Of a DNA stretch of 64,000 bases, positions 32,809-48,121 are shown piece by piece. This DNA is from Ectocarpus siliculosus. Lineage: Eukaryota; Sar; Phaeophyceae; Ectocarpales; Ectocarpaceae. Under the pieces are notes generated by a model. That model was not told the DNA's origin and did no database searches. It saw nothing but the letters and a program-made list of their open reading frames with translations. Positions within the stretch are counted from its first letter, which is position 1. Each line of letters begins with the position of its first letter. The translations under genes were made by a program, and so were the position numbers. The stretch covers positions 1,754,370-1,818,369 of the forward strand of contig FN649739.1 in NCBI GenBank assembly GCA_000310025.1, given 5' to 3'.

Positions 32809-35800
32809 TCACGAGTCCATATACACTCCACATTTCTCGTCTGTGGGGCCTCTGCATCTTGTACCATGTCCTCTAGGCCATGCTTTGGTAGCATGGCCCC
32901 CTAACCCGCCATGATTTGATGGATCGGCAGCGAGCCTATGGCCTTCAATTCTACATGGCCAAGTCTTGCGTTTTTGGTCCAGAGAAACATACCTCGTGTT
33001 GCTCTCAAAGGCCGCGCCCAGTGGGCCTGATTCCGGTACTGCAACAAGAGGGGCGCCGGCAGGTTCACTCCGCATCGTCGTGTTATTCGCCTGTGCATCG
33101 TCCATTCCCAGCGTGTCCAGAATCATCTGTTGATCTGCCTTGCGCATGCCTTTGAGAGTCATGATAGCCTGTGCGAAAGACGATAATCCAAGCCACCGTC
33201 CACAGACAGCAGTGTGAGGTGAAACGATGAACACAGAGGTGAGTCTGGGAGGACGAAGACAACGCAGTCTATCTGCGAGGCAAAATTCTATTCCGCGCCA
33301 AGCTCAAGTGGATGTCGTTCCCGGATCAAACCCACCATGCGGTCGACTCTGTTTCTCTACACACTAATTTAATTGTGTGACAAGGTCCGGAAGTTGTGCA
33401 TTGAACACACATAAGGGTATGCGTCGGTCTCACCTGCAAGTCTGGGGCACCTCCATCTGGCCACATGATCTGGAACCTCTCCACCAGCATGGCTTGCGGC
33501 GTCCCCACCAGTTTCAGCACTTACGAACGACGAGGGTGGGGTGATGGTGTGGTGGTGACGCAAGAGCTACAGTATCCGAGAAACGCGTTGGATGAAAATA
33601 CTACAACGATCAACTTTGCAGGATGTCCGTAGATTGCTCACCCATCTCAATCTTGGACATGTGCTTCGTGACGTACTTCGTGTAGCTGACAGGGACAGGA
33701 GTACTCTGCAACTGGTCTAACCCTGAAAACGCACAAGTTGACCACGGCATCAAGCAGTAGCGAGAAGAGGTGCGCAAACGTGAACAAAAACAAAACGATG
33801 ATGGGCATATGCTTGGGAGCGCCTGAGACGTGATGACGGGCAGACAAACCCACATTCCCGGTTGCTTGCGGGCGCTGGCTGAACATGCTAAAAACAACGG
33901 CTTCCCCACAGTGAGAACAAGCGTTTGGAACTTCTTAGTACAAAATCGCACAGTGAGGCTGGAGCTTGAGGGAGGAAGCATAACACTCGTTAACGCGGGA
34001 TGCGATACTTTTTAGGCACTGCTTTTGCACGGCGGGGTAGGCAGGAGAAGCGATCAAACCAACTCACCCAGCGATGGTACCTTCAGCATCAAGGTCTTAA
34101 GGTTGTAGACATCCAGCAAAAGCTGCTGAGTGCCCATCTCGTTTACCCGGCGTTGCCGCAGAATAAGGCTTAAAAATGACGGCAGGAAAGATGTGACCAT
34201 CTTGTCGCAGAAGTTTCTGGCGTTCGCACGATGAGTAGTCCAAAACGAGTTGCCGCCGCGGTTGGTATCTTGACGCAATATCTTACTTGCACAAGATGTT
34301 AACGTTGTATCACATGCACTAGAAACTGGATCGATTTGGCATCTACTGGCTAACAAGAGGGACAAAAATCGACTTCCTTTGCAATGCCCTTGTTTAGGCA
34401 ACGGTGCAGAATACGGGCAGGGGAGAGGGAAAGCTCAAGTTGTCTTCGTGAGCTAATGTGAGCGGGTGTGCACGTAGAACACCACCGTCTTCACCTGAAG
34501 TACATAGTGGACAGGAGGCTGCGGATACTCGGCACGAAGCTTTGGAACGCGTCATGAATGCTCCGCACGTAGTGGCTCTCTTCTCCGACCATCTCGCAGG
34601 TGCCCCAGTTTATTCCTGACATTGCCCGAAACGCCGGCTCCACGCGTGTTTCAAGTCCAGAGACAAGAACGCGCACAGCTTGCGTGATAACGTTGTAGTA
34701 AGGCTCTTGCTCTTCGGCGAGGTCCACTTTCTCTTTGAAAGAAGCATCCATCTTGCTCCTGTATCATGGACATTGGGTGACGTAATCCGTAAAGACAACA
34801 GTTCGGAGTACAATCGCGAGCCGCACGCGAGACATCGGTAGCATTCGTGCTGCCAGCGTAACATCCTGGGCAGACCATTGCAAGGGTAACCGACACACAA
34901 CTCACTTGACCATATCTTCTAGCTGTGGAAGTATGTCTGCACAGTACTCGGCAGTGTTGATCACGTAGCAAACTGTGACCTCCCCACCGTCCACTAGATG
35001 CTGCTGCTGCACAGCTGTTCCCTGGGCCGTTGGAAGCTTCGCCAGGAGAAGGTTGGCGTACGCCCTGCGATCAAAGTCAGCAAGGATCGCATCGATTTGG
35101 ATTGACAAGCCGGATAGGATAGATCACGGCAATATGGCAGTTTAGGTCAGTCAGCCTACAATTTCTTAATTTCAGTTGGAACCCCGAAGCTATGGATGCT
35201 ATTCCCGGGCCGATTACCAACCAATGCGTTTGCTAGGAGTTCCCCCGCTGGTTCTCTCACCTCAGACACGATTTGTACTCCTGATGCAAATCGAAGAACG
35301 TCTGGCCAGTCGTAAACTTGGTGCACCGCTGTATGGAGTTTTTGATGTACACGAATATATTCACACTCGTGCTGAAGACCGGGAGCTTGCGGTCTCGATC
35401 GATATCATCGTTTGATGGGCCCGTTGTCCGTGCAGCTGCTTTAATGAGATCGTCCAAATTCCGCCTCTCAAACGCGATGTAAGGGCCCATGAAGGGCTCG
35501 AACACGCCTGACAGCATTCCAACGATAGGCGGTAGGGAACCCTCCACCTCGTCTCTAACGCCTTCGCCGTCGGCGCTGAGGGGTGCGTATAGACTTTTTG
35601 GTACCCCTCGGCCAACAGTCGTGGAATCTCGATCGTTGCCCCGAGACGCATTCGCATACTTTTGCTTAATGCCTTCCGCACTGTTGGGGTCGATCAGATT
35701 CCCTTCAGCATCAAGCTCGACTTCCTTTGCCTGTCGGCTTTCGTCCTCCTTTCCCTCAAACCTGGAGTGGGCCTCATTCTCGAACGCCAAGCACTTGTGG

Positions 35801-38800
35801 ACAGCCTTTACGAAGCACAACACCGAGAGGCACGCGGAGCCAAAAACAAGAATGACACCAGATACCCTCCGCGACGTAAGCAACACGCATCATTTAGCAG
35901 GTTCGTTCATTCAGCATCAAAACACGAATTGGCAGAAGATTAACAAGAATTGCGTTTCGGCTGAGGGGAGAGAAGGGCATGCACACCTTTCTAAAAAACA
36001 ACTTGAAACGTTTCCCGGTCCTGATCCAAACTGCGAACGTTTCTTTTCGACTGCTCCATAGTTTTTCTCTCAAACACGAACGCACGAGGCGCTCGCGAAT
36101 ACTCGCATGTAGGCTTCGACTGCACCGAGCAGTGCAGTGGCTGGAGTGGTGATCAGCAACGCAATAGCGCTCGAGTCGTATGTTCATTTCTCGTTTGCAT
36201 GTATGCGTACAGCAATCGCAACAGAACTGGTGAAATGACGCAAAAAGATATTAGCGGCCCCAATTTAACTGCGATAAACTACAGAGGGTCAAACGTGTGC
36301 ACAACGCTATTGCCCTCTCTCGATCACACAAGCGCCTGCATCTTGAATGTAGTCAAGCTAGTAACACGATGTATGGTTTTAGTGTTTTACCTCATGCTAA
36401 AACACAGCCCGTTGCAAGAAAACTACTTCCGCGAATATCTGCCGCTAGTGTCTGCCGACGTGGGCAAGCGAAATTCAACGGCCATGAGGCTGGTGGTGGC
36501 TGCTGCTGCTACTGTTTATACTAGTGGCCGCACAAGCCGACACACTCAAGTGCCATGAGAACAGTATGTTCGCCCAGAACAAGAAATGATAAACAGTTAA
36601 CTCAAGACAATTGCATCGTGTTCAACACCGAAAGCAAGCAAGAGGTACATGCGGACCTACCAATCGTCGTCGTACAATGATGGGGGCGTGTGAGGACATC
36701 ACTCATAAACAAGAGGGTGTTGCTTCTGCCAATAACCCCTCCGTCATTCTTTTTGGGAGACCGGCAGGGCGGGACCGTGGGGATATTGGTTGCAAAGGCA
36801 TGGAAATGGGCCCCGTCTATACTGGTGTTGCCCGGGGGTGACATAAAATTATCTTTGATATTCGAATGGTTTGAACGCTGCCTGGTGCGAGTCGTGTCGG
36901 AGCTACAAACTTACCTTCAGAAGCACTGTAACATCCTCTGCCTCTTTCGAGCCTCCGTCCAAAATTTCCGCCAACGCCGTGCGGGTCTGACCTAGAAACC
37001 TCATGCACAGCCGATGCTGAAGGCGCCAGTGTCTAGGAAACACGCCATCAAATCGCAAGTCCACCCCGCGGAGAAGGCGCCGAAACCAAGCAAAACGGCG
37101 GTCGATTTGATCTAGCTGCGCTTGCGTCGACCCTTGGGGAAACAGCGGGTCGTACGGCTGCATCTGCTGATTGCAGAACGACTCGATCTGCGAATAGCAA
37201 GTGGAACGCCGCGCGCACACAACAACAAAGCCAGAATGGAATACAATCGGAAGTTAGATTAAACAGAGAGCCGATGGCGGGTGCTCCACTGGTGACACGC
37301 TTGCACGAAGACCCTCGCAAACAACTGTGAGGGGGTGCTACCTGCTGTTGTCGCGCTTGCCCCCCGAGGGCATCGACCACTAAGCACGCCTCTTGGAGAG
37401 AACGGAATTGTCCAGGCTTGTCAGCATCTCTTTCGAAGCCCTCTGGGTCTGCAGTTGAGCTCGCAAGTTGCCCCACTTGATTGAATGCTTGTGACGTTTG
37501 TTCCACCAGCTCGTTCTTGATGCCTGTCACTGTCTCTCGAAGCTCTGCAATTCGAGGGACCTGCAAAGGAATAGGCAAGGATAACACAGTAACATGTATT
37601 GCATAGAGGGTTCGGCGGCCTGCGATGCTACGCAAAACGGAGCGAGTCAAACGACGCAGGAGAATGGATAATGGCGACGGCCCTGTGTGTGTGGAGGCCA
37701 GAGCTGTGTTGTTTATGCGCGCGGGAGATCAAAATGGAATGGTTCAACACGCGTGTCAGTATGCTATGCGTGCTCTTAACCATGTGTTTGCAGATGGCAA
37801 GTACGTGACTTTACTTTGCCGCAAAGTGTTTTTCCCGTACCTTATGCAGCAGGATTCTCCAGGGATAGAAACACAAACACAGAAAACACACAAGACTCCA
37901 GACGAAAAGCCATTTGTTTGCTGAGGGAAGAAGAAGGTTGAAGTCTTTGTTACAGAAGGACCGCACAGCAGTGGACGAGTAGACAATATACTGTAATGTG
38001 TCTGATGGGGGCTGCAGAGACAAGCGAGACACGAGATATTTGAAGGGCAAATGGAAGTACGGCGAGCGCTCGCCCGCTCGAAACAGGACAAACGGCCGGC
38101 GAAATGCATTGTTTTCGTCTGAGATTAAGGAACTGACAAAAATATTCGTAGCTCCCTCTCCTCTCCAGACGGAGGAAAATATTCTAGATGGTCGTGACTA
38201 TCGCGAGCTCAGCTGTTTGCAGCCATAGGTTCACCGCGATACCTGTATTTGATGCTGAGGGTACGTGTCGTTCTTACAAGCTGTTGACACATTCCGTGTA
38301 CATCTAGTTTCGGCAGAGACCTTCTCATACGGGCAAAAAATGAGTACAACCAAGCGAAGGATCAGCTCGAGCACAGCCGCCAAACAGGTTGAGCATTGGT
38401 GCGTGTGTGTGTGGCACGTGAGAATGTTGAAAGCGGCTTCTCATGGCGGATTTTTGTCTCGATCTTGCATTTGAGTTGAATTGTTAGAATATGCGATGAA
38501 TGTCTTCACATGCAAACGCACAGCGCAAGGCACGTCAGTGCGAGCACAAAAGCGAGGGCAGCACTAGACAGCACCACACGGACAGAGAAAGAAGAGTGCT
38601 CCCTTGTTAGCGCCCCGCTTGCTGCCGTTAACTGGCGCTACGGTGGTAAAAGCAAACAAAGCGGCCATAGGAACGCCTGACAGCGGAGCGGCAAATGAAA
38701 GCTACACAAGCATTGCAAAGAAAAATCTCGCGGAGTCTCGACGAAGCTAAGGAGCGAGCGCGGATTGTGTGCCGGGAGCTGGGAGCCAGCGAGAGAGAGA

Positions 38801-40756
38801 GAGAGCACTCAGTTCTGATGGCGCGCGGCAATACCTTCCTTTATTGAAGAGCTGCGGCGGATCAACAAGAGACCACCGGACTAAAAATTAAGCGCGATGG
38901 TACTGAGAGCAACCGAGAGAACGAAATGCGGCGTACGAGGAGCCCGAGAGAACAGCAGGCAACAGGCTTGTACACATACAGCCGACGGTCCTCAATAGCG
39001 GTGCCCTCAATAGCGAGATGCCCTCTATAACGGCAACAAAATCGCTTGGCACGAATGCATCCCTCAATAGCGGTACTTGTGCCCTTAATAGCGGCATTGT
39101 GCCGCCATAAAGGACTATATAATGCAAGACAAAAAGGCAAGGGGATCATAAGGATTCGGGGGTGGCGAGGCTCACGGCTGCACTCAATGCGCTCAGTATG
39201 GGCGTGAAGGAGGTAGCGGTGGGGGGAGGTGGTGAACAAGACTCAGAGATGTTCGAGGTACTCTCGTACCTCGGCATCGTCCCGGGTAAGCCCGCCACCC
39301 CGGGAGCCATCGAGGAGGTCGAGTCTTGGGTGCAGCTTGAGGCGCAGGATAAGGTGGTCAAGGCTCTCGCCGCGGACGCGGACGCGGCGCTCAATGAGAA
39401 GATAAATGACAACTTTGCAGAGGACTCCGATTCCGACGAGGAGGAGCTGAACTACACGGGGGTGGTTGAGGGTGCAGGGGGTAGGAAGTTGATGGCGCCG
39501 CCGCCGTACTCGGATCTGTCGGAATTTTTCTGTCCACTAGTATGCACAGTCGGCTGGAAATGACGAGGCTGAGCATCTTCTTCGCAAGGCCAAGATGTTG
39601 TTCCTCGCAGCCCACGCCGCTAAACCAGTCCATCCAGCAGTCAGACATGAGAATGTTTTTGCTCCAGTTTAACATTTCTAGTGTACGCTGTGTGGCGCTG
39701 TTTGCACCTCTGTTCATTTTAACGTTTTGCTATATTTCTGTTTTCTGTACGATTCGTTGCTCTGCTACGATATGACTAGTGGGGGCATAGTGTTGTAGAG
39801 TACAGATAGCAGTACAGCAGTACAGTACAGCAGTAGTACACGATGGTGGTGATTTCTGATTGAGCCAACTCAATAATTTACCGTACACCAACACAAGAGT
39901 ACTGATCTGGTGTCAGTACTAACTCGAAGTAACTATGAACATGCTGCTCAACGAGTGTATTATTAGACGCAATGGCGTAGTGTGTGTGAAAAAATACGGC
40001 TTCGTTGCCGCTCTTATCCTCAAAAGCGGTATTGATACCGCTATATTGAGGAATAGCGGCAGTGCCCTCAATAGCGGTATCAAGGCCTCTTGCCACTACC
40101 TACCGCTATTGAGGACCGTCGACTGCATGTATACATACGGTAGAAAACGACCATGCGGGGCTTTCCGAGAACATCTCATGCGCTTATCTGCGCAAAATTT
40201 TCTGTTCCGACCAATTCCGTCAAATGACAAATGACCGAACTCCGCGTACCTGAGAGTAGCTCTCGAAGTGCGTCAACAGCTGCCTCACTGCATCGAGCAG
40301 GTTCGCTGATTCGCGATAGTGCTTCGCTTTGGCAACTCCTTGCAGTTGATCTACCGCTGTCACAAGCATGTGGAGACGCTTGAGAGCCGTTATGGTAGTT
40401 TGGAGATGACGCTTGGCAAAATCAAGCTGCTTGATGTCTCTGCAGATTTCCTGCACCATAACCTCTGACTGCTCAGCCTTCGCTTTCATGTCCCGAATTT
40501 TTTCGAATAGCTCTCGAATTGCTGCCTTTGCTTCGTCAACGTCCCTTGTTGCTTGATGCCCGGCCTCGCTTTGCCCCTGCACAGTCTTGGATATTTCGTC
40601 GCCCAGGTCACCGATTTGCACCGCAATGTTCGACATGAACGGTTCCAGCCTGTCAAGGGATCGTTCGGTAGGAAAGTGGTGGTTGAGGTAGTCTACTGGG
40701 TCAAAATCTGGTGAGTTTAAAGGGTCATCGTCCACCATGGTCACAGCGGTCATCAT
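32809..40756 (-). CDS. VPS53: Vacuolar protein sorting protein 53 (GARP/EARP tether subunit)
   Basis: Vps53 is a core subunit of the GARP complex, which tethers endosome-derived vesicles at the trans-Golgi network, and of the related EARP complex. Ten exons read as one chain of about 880 residues: 40756-40250, 37560-37342, 37187-36915, 35805-35261, 35064-34906, 34758-34495, 34216-34068, 33722-33642, 33519-33434 and 33168-32809. All junctions are GT-AG and phases match. The start MMTAVTMVDDD leads into DPVDYLNHHFPTERSL, the conserved Vps53 N-terminus, and a heptad-rich coiled coil (EICRDIKQLDFAKRHL). Later landmarks are DRRFAWFRRLLRG, FEPFMGPYIAFERRNLDDLI, STAEYC-like NTAEYCADILPQLE, and QQLLLDVYNLKTLML. 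The family is usually 650-880 residues. Exon 9 has a weak acceptor. A GTATGT donor at 32992 could end exon 10 early, so the last 60 residues are uncertain. Confidence 0.93.
38970..40134. mobile_element. Pogo/Tigger-like DNA transposon remnant with 33-bp TIRs
   Basis: The 33-bp ends (38970-39002 and 40102-40134) are inverted copies with three differences and share GACGGTCCTCAATAGCGGT. Subterminal CTCAATAGCGG and CTATAACGG motifs recur at both ends, as in many pogo-type elements. Inside, 39162-39563 (+) encodes about 133 residues with a Ser/Asp/Glu-rich tail (EDSDSDEEELNY). That could be the C-terminus of a transposase, but no DDE catalytic block remains. The element lies in VPS53 intron 1. Confidence 0.7.
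39162..39563 (+). pseudogene. Acidic ORF inside the transposon, possible transposase C-terminus
   Basis: The frame encodes about 133 residues. It includes YLGIVPGKPATPGAIEEVES, then DADAALNEKINDNFAEDSDS. The acidic tail resembles those of pogo-like transposases, and its position between TIRs supports that origin. DNA-binding and catalytic domains are missing, so it would be a truncated product. The identification is by context only. Confidence 0.4.
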
Positions 40757-41035
40757 CTCGTCGTCGTGCCCGCGGGAAACTCGTTGTACTGCTGTTTGCA
40801 AGAGTGCCAAGCGCGAAGCAAAGAGGATGTGCAACCTTCATTCTGCGGAGCTCTAAAAAAGAGCCCAAAGAAGAGAGTTCTATATCGTCAGGAAGGGATC
40901 AGCAGAGTCCGGGGCCGGTTATCATGTGGATTTTTTGCGGGGAGGAGGCAAGCGAAAGGCAGGTGGGGGGAAGCTACGCATACCACGGAGTACGCCACAA
41001 ACTACCCTTGCCCTCTTCTCTCGTAACAAGTTCAA
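40757..41035. promoter_or_regulatory. Shared VPS53/QPRT intergenic promoter region
   Basis: Only 279 bp separate the VPS53 ATG (40756, minus) from the QPRT ATG (41036, plus), so both 5' UTRs and core promoters must lie here. No TATA box is evident at a convincing position. CT-rich CCCTCTTCTCTCG just before the QPRT ATG may mark its 5' UTR. Confidence 0.6.
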
Positions 41036-44628
<3,593 letters not shown>

Positions 44629-45826
44629 CCTTATTGTAGGATATTGGTGATAATTTCGTCGATGTTGAAGATCATTGTGCGTGAGTTTCTAGCAGTTAGT
44701 TGTAAGGCCAAGGAGGCGTGTTGCGGGCGAGCGTGCTATTTGTTACTCCTGTGTGTTGTGGACGTTGGAGACCTCCTCATATTCCCGCGTGGTTATTGAT
44801 CAGAATCTTCTGCCGAGGATTGGATCTATCTACTAACCGCTCGGAGGAAGCTGAATGCTTATTCTGTTTGCGCAATATTTTTTTCAAATACGAACCATCG
44901 AGCGTGTTGACCCCGTAAAATGGGCTGGAATTTCGAATTACCATGTTGGTAGCCCCAAACCTTCTATTGTATGCACAGATCGATTTCAAACCCCTGTGAA
45001 AGGGTGCTTGGCCCCCGTGTCCTTCGTTTCACAGTGCACTCGAGAGGGGAGTAACTGCTGAAACCTGGCCGCGATGAAAAGGTTGCGCACCAATTCGTAG
45101 CGATTTCGTCAAATGTTGAGTGAATATTTTGGGCCCCAAGGTCTCTTATGCGACAAGCTCACTAAATAGGTATCAGTTTGGAGGTGAACGTAAATTTCTG
45201 CTGAAATACTGCGATTTAGACTGGATTCGGTTTCATTCGATTGAACGTCGGCTTGGACGGCCGTGCGGCCGATCCCAACTATGAGCCGGTCTGTGGTGTA
45301 AATTGGGCACCAACACGTATTCTCTTCATACTAAGCATACTAGTCTACTGACATTCTTTGTACGCGACGTGCAGTAGCTTTTTCTGAGCGATTTCGTCAA
45401 ATTTGGAGTAGACCCTGAGTTGAATTACAGAAGTTGCCACCCTCTGGGTTTGTTTGTGTAGATACGAGGAATCGTTCTCTTATTTTCGCTGTGGGGTAAC
45501 CCGACATCCATCTACTTCTTCTTCTATTGTACTCAAGGGTTACTGTTTTGTTAGTTGTCTTTCGGGTTCTATTAGTCTGCTGACTATATTGGACCTGGTA
45601 AGCGCCTGTTCTTTGTCGAGCTCTAATTTATCTCCTTTTTGAGACTGAATTCGCTTGACTCAAGTTCTAAGTGGTGTCGCCTTCAGTAGAAAATATGACA
45701 CAATCAATCACCACGCGCCCTCTTGTACGCTTCCCTTGATCTGTTGAAAGGTTGAAAAAAAATCGAAGAAATGCTTTGCGTTGCGATGACCAAGCAAAAG
45801 TCTCTCTGCTGCCCAACGCCATACAG
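44629..45826. other. QPRT to PIG-M intergenic region
   Basis: No gene was recognised. A short duplicated motif, GAGCGATTTCGTCAAAT or TAGCGATTTCGTCAAAT, occurs near 45098 and 45387. The 45235-45295 segment (GAACGTCGGCTTGG, GGCCGATCCCAACTATGAG) resembles sequence at 31110-31145. Confidence 0.45.
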
Positions 45827-45993
45827 TAGAGGTCCCAGTGTTTAGTGCCGGGGTGTGCGCCGAAATTTCACCGGCACTAAACCGGACACCGGCACTTTTC
45901 GAAGTACAGAACGACTTGGTATATTCCAGTGTGTGCGAGCCGAAAACAACGGCACACTACACCAGCAACCGGCACTATACAGAGGGACCTCTA
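45827..45993. mobile_element. MITE with 25-bp terminal inverted repeats
   Basis: The 167-bp element has ends TAGAGGTCCC... (45827-45851) and ...GGGACCTCTA (45969-45993). They are inverted copies matching at about 22 of 25 positions and share TAGTGCCGG. TA occurs at each edge, consistent with a Tc1/mariner- or pogo-type TA target. GGCAC motifs recur internally. The CAGTAGAGG edge also bounds the element at 52914-53301. Confidence 0.8.
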
Positions 45994-46552
45994 TAGATAA
46001 ATAGGTATATCTACAGCAGTAGTCTATGGTTGATACTCTTTTTGTTTTTGAAAGCAGCCTGATGCGTTTGTGATTGGACAGGACGTGTAGGCGCGTGATG
46101 TCGCATGCATGGAGGCGGTCGGGAGCGGAGGAGGTGACGAAGAGGGTGGGTGTGAGGGTGACACCTTGTTGCAAAATTTAAATTTCGATGAAAACTGCTC
46201 CTGGGACACACGTTCACTATTATTATTGCCTGTGACGCTGTGACGGCTCTCCTGCTGATTTCGTGTCAAGGGTGCTTTGTGCAATGATCATCGGGGCGAC
46301 AAAGCAGGTGGCACACAAACAACTGGTTTGAAGCTTGAAGCTGTATTTTGTCAGGTTTCTATATTTTGTGGTCTTGTGTGTGGTTGTGTGGTTGCGGCTG
46401 GGCTGTGGGGGTGGTGGAGAAAAAGCGTATCAGAGGGGGCTCCGGAGAAACGTGATGGTATGCCCACGTCTGCCGTGCACCCTCTTGCTTTTACACCGCA
46501 AGTTCAATTGTACCCGCTCACCTTGCGCTACCCTACACCTTCAGTTGAGGGA
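45994..46552 (+). promoter_or_regulatory. PIG-M upstream region
   Basis: The coding frame is already open from about 46277 without an ATG until 46460, so start choice rests on conservation. A clear promoter motif is not seen. Most of 45994-46276 is unassigned and presumably holds the promoter and 5' UTR. Confidence 0.4.
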
Positions 46553-47770
46553 ATGATGGTTTTTAGCTGGCTTGGGAGAGACGGCATCTACCCTCTTGCG
46601 TTAGCGGCTCGCATCTTGTTTATCGTATTTGGTGAGTGGCAGGACAAGAGTCTTTCGATACCGTACACCGATGTTGACTATGAGGTCATCTCGGATGCGG
46701 CCCAACTCGTTGTGGACGGAAGCTCACCCTACGACCGCGCGACCTTCCGCTACTCGCCACTCCTAGCGTACCTCCTGGTTCCGAACGTGTTGCTTCATAG
46801 ATGCTGGGGGAAATTGCTTTTCAGCGCGGCGGATCTGGTCGTTGGGAAATGCCTGCAATCCATTCTCACCCGGAACGGTCTGCCGCCAGGGCGTTCGCTT
46901 CAGTACGCATCCCTTTGGCTCTTGAATCCGTTGTCCATCAACGTGTCCACCCGAGGCAGCTTCGATGCACTAACTAGCGCACTGGTTCTAGGGACTACTT
47001 CTGCGCTTCTGCAAGGCTCACTGGGCTGGGCTGCTGTTGCATTTGGTCTCGTGGTGCATCTCCGTGTCTACCCCATCATCTACGCTCCTGCTTTCGCGCT
47101 GTATCTCGCTCGGAGTTCACTGGCGGGCTGGTATGGCGGTGCTGACCCCACAGGCGTTGTCAAGAGCTCAGCAGTCTGGATAAATCTGGTCAGCCGTCGC
47201 CCACTGCTGTTCGCTCTTCTCTCGGCATCGACGTTCTTGGCATGCACTTCTGCGTGCGCTTGGGCATACGGCCTGGATTTCGTTCGCCACGCTCTGCTGT
47301 ACCACCTGACGAGGACGGACAACAGGCACAACTATTCGATATACTGGTACTGGATTTACTTGGACTACGGAGCACCGCACCGATGGTTGCTGGGCCTGGC
47401 CGCCTTCATACCGCAGGCAATGATGCTCATGGTATCTGCCGCTCTTCTTCACGGCGACCTCGCTTTGTGTGTATTTGTTCAAACTGCCTTGTTCGTGATC
47501 TTCAACAAAGTGTTCACGGGACAGTATTTTACGTGGTTCCTGTGCCTGGTGCCGTTGCTAGCACCACGTTTGGCACTCGGAACGAAGATGACCTTTGTAC
47601 TGCTAGGAAGCTGGGTGTGTACGCTTTTGTGGTGGCTATTCGCAGCGTGGAATGTCGAAATGCAAGGCCGAAACATGTATCTGGCTCTTTGGGTTGGTTC
47701 GGTGTCGATGTTCGCCACGAACGTGGTCGTGTTGAATGCATGCTTACATGCACTAGTCAGAGTAGTTTAA
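46553..47770 (+). CDS. PIGM: GPI mannosyltransferase 1 catalytic subunit (PIG-M type)
   Basis: PIG-M adds the first alpha-1,4-linked mannose to the GPI-anchor precursor in the ER, using dolichol-phosphate-mannose. The single-exon frame gives 405 residues from the ATG pair at 46553/46556, close to the usual 400-425. An earlier in-frame ATG at 46460 would add 31 residues. A GT-C-type luminal catalytic motif is visible as YTDVDYEVISDAA (DxD). Further signatures are SPYDRATFRYSPLLAYLLVP, LWLLNPLSINVSTRGSFDA, VVHLRVYPIIYAPAF, YHLTRTDNRHNYSIYWYW and FVIFNKVFTGQYFTWFLCL. Many hydrophobic segments fit a multi-pass ER membrane protein. The lack of introns is unlike its neighbours. A MITE lies about 560 bp upstream. 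Its 3' end faces the alpha-2-like gene. Confidence 0.95.
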   Translation: MMVFSWLGRDGIYPLALAARILFIVFGEWQDKSLSIPYTDVDYEVISDAAQLVVDGSSPYDRATFRYSPLLAYLLVPNVLLHRCWGKLLFSAADLVVGKCLQSILTRNGLPPGRSLQYASLWLLNPLSINVSTRGSFDALTSALVLGTTSALLQGSLGWAAVAFGLVVHLRVYPIIYAPAFALYLARSSLAGWYGGADPTGVVKSSAVWINLVSRRPLLFALLSASTFLACTSACAWAYGLDFVRHALLYHLTRTDNRHNYSIYWYWIYLDYGAPHRWLLGLAAFIPQAMMLMVSAALLHGDLALCVFVQTALFVIFNKVFTGQYFTWFLCLVPLLAPRLALGTKMTFVLLGSWVCTLLWWLFAAWNVEMQGRNMYLALWVGSVSMFATNVVVLNACLHALVRVV

Positions 47771-48121
47771 TTTCGAATAGACAGGTATAGTGGCTTGCGG
47801 CGACTTTCTGCAAGGAAAGCCGTCGGCACTCGAAGTGCAGCCTGAGGGAATGTACTTCTACCAAAACAACAACAAAACATGGTAATTATTTTTTAGTTTC
47901 ACCGTTTCACGCTACGAAAGCTGGAAATGGAAACTTATTATGCTGCTGCTGCCCACCTGGGCGTAGTGCCGTCCAGTCCACTACAACATGATCATGCTGT
48001 GTGTTCGCGGTGGGAAGGCATCTCTTATTGGGCAGGAACGTCATGTGTACGCTACGAAGTACTTCTCTGTACGACGTATCTCAGTTGCGTCGTTGTTGAA
48101 AAACTTGCATCGCCTTTATCT
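47771..48121. terminator. Convergent 3' region between PIG-M and the alpha-2-like gene
   Basis: This 351-bp interval holds the 3' ends of both genes. No standard AATAAA is evident on the plus strand. It contains no recognisable final exon for the proteasome gene, whose conserved C-terminal tail is missing. Confidence 0.4.

Larger units (their letters stand above)
37561..40249 (-). other. VPS53 intron 1
   Basis: This 2.7-kb intron begins CAG|GTACGC on the minus strand and ends TTTGCAG. Most of its 5' half is occupied by the inverted-repeat transposon at 38970-40134. The rest (37600-38960) holds only short unassigned frames and an AGAG tract near 38792-38806. Confidence 0.8.

Noticed and set aside
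47242-47790. 182-codon frame overlapping the 3' half of PIG-M in another frame
   Set aside because: It is a shadow of the strongly conserved PIG-M reading frame.
47800-48121. A last exon for the alpha-2-like gene near 47820 (minus, after CTTGCAG)
   Set aside because: The reading after this acceptor does not resemble the conserved alpha-2 tail and would overlap the PIG-M 3' end.
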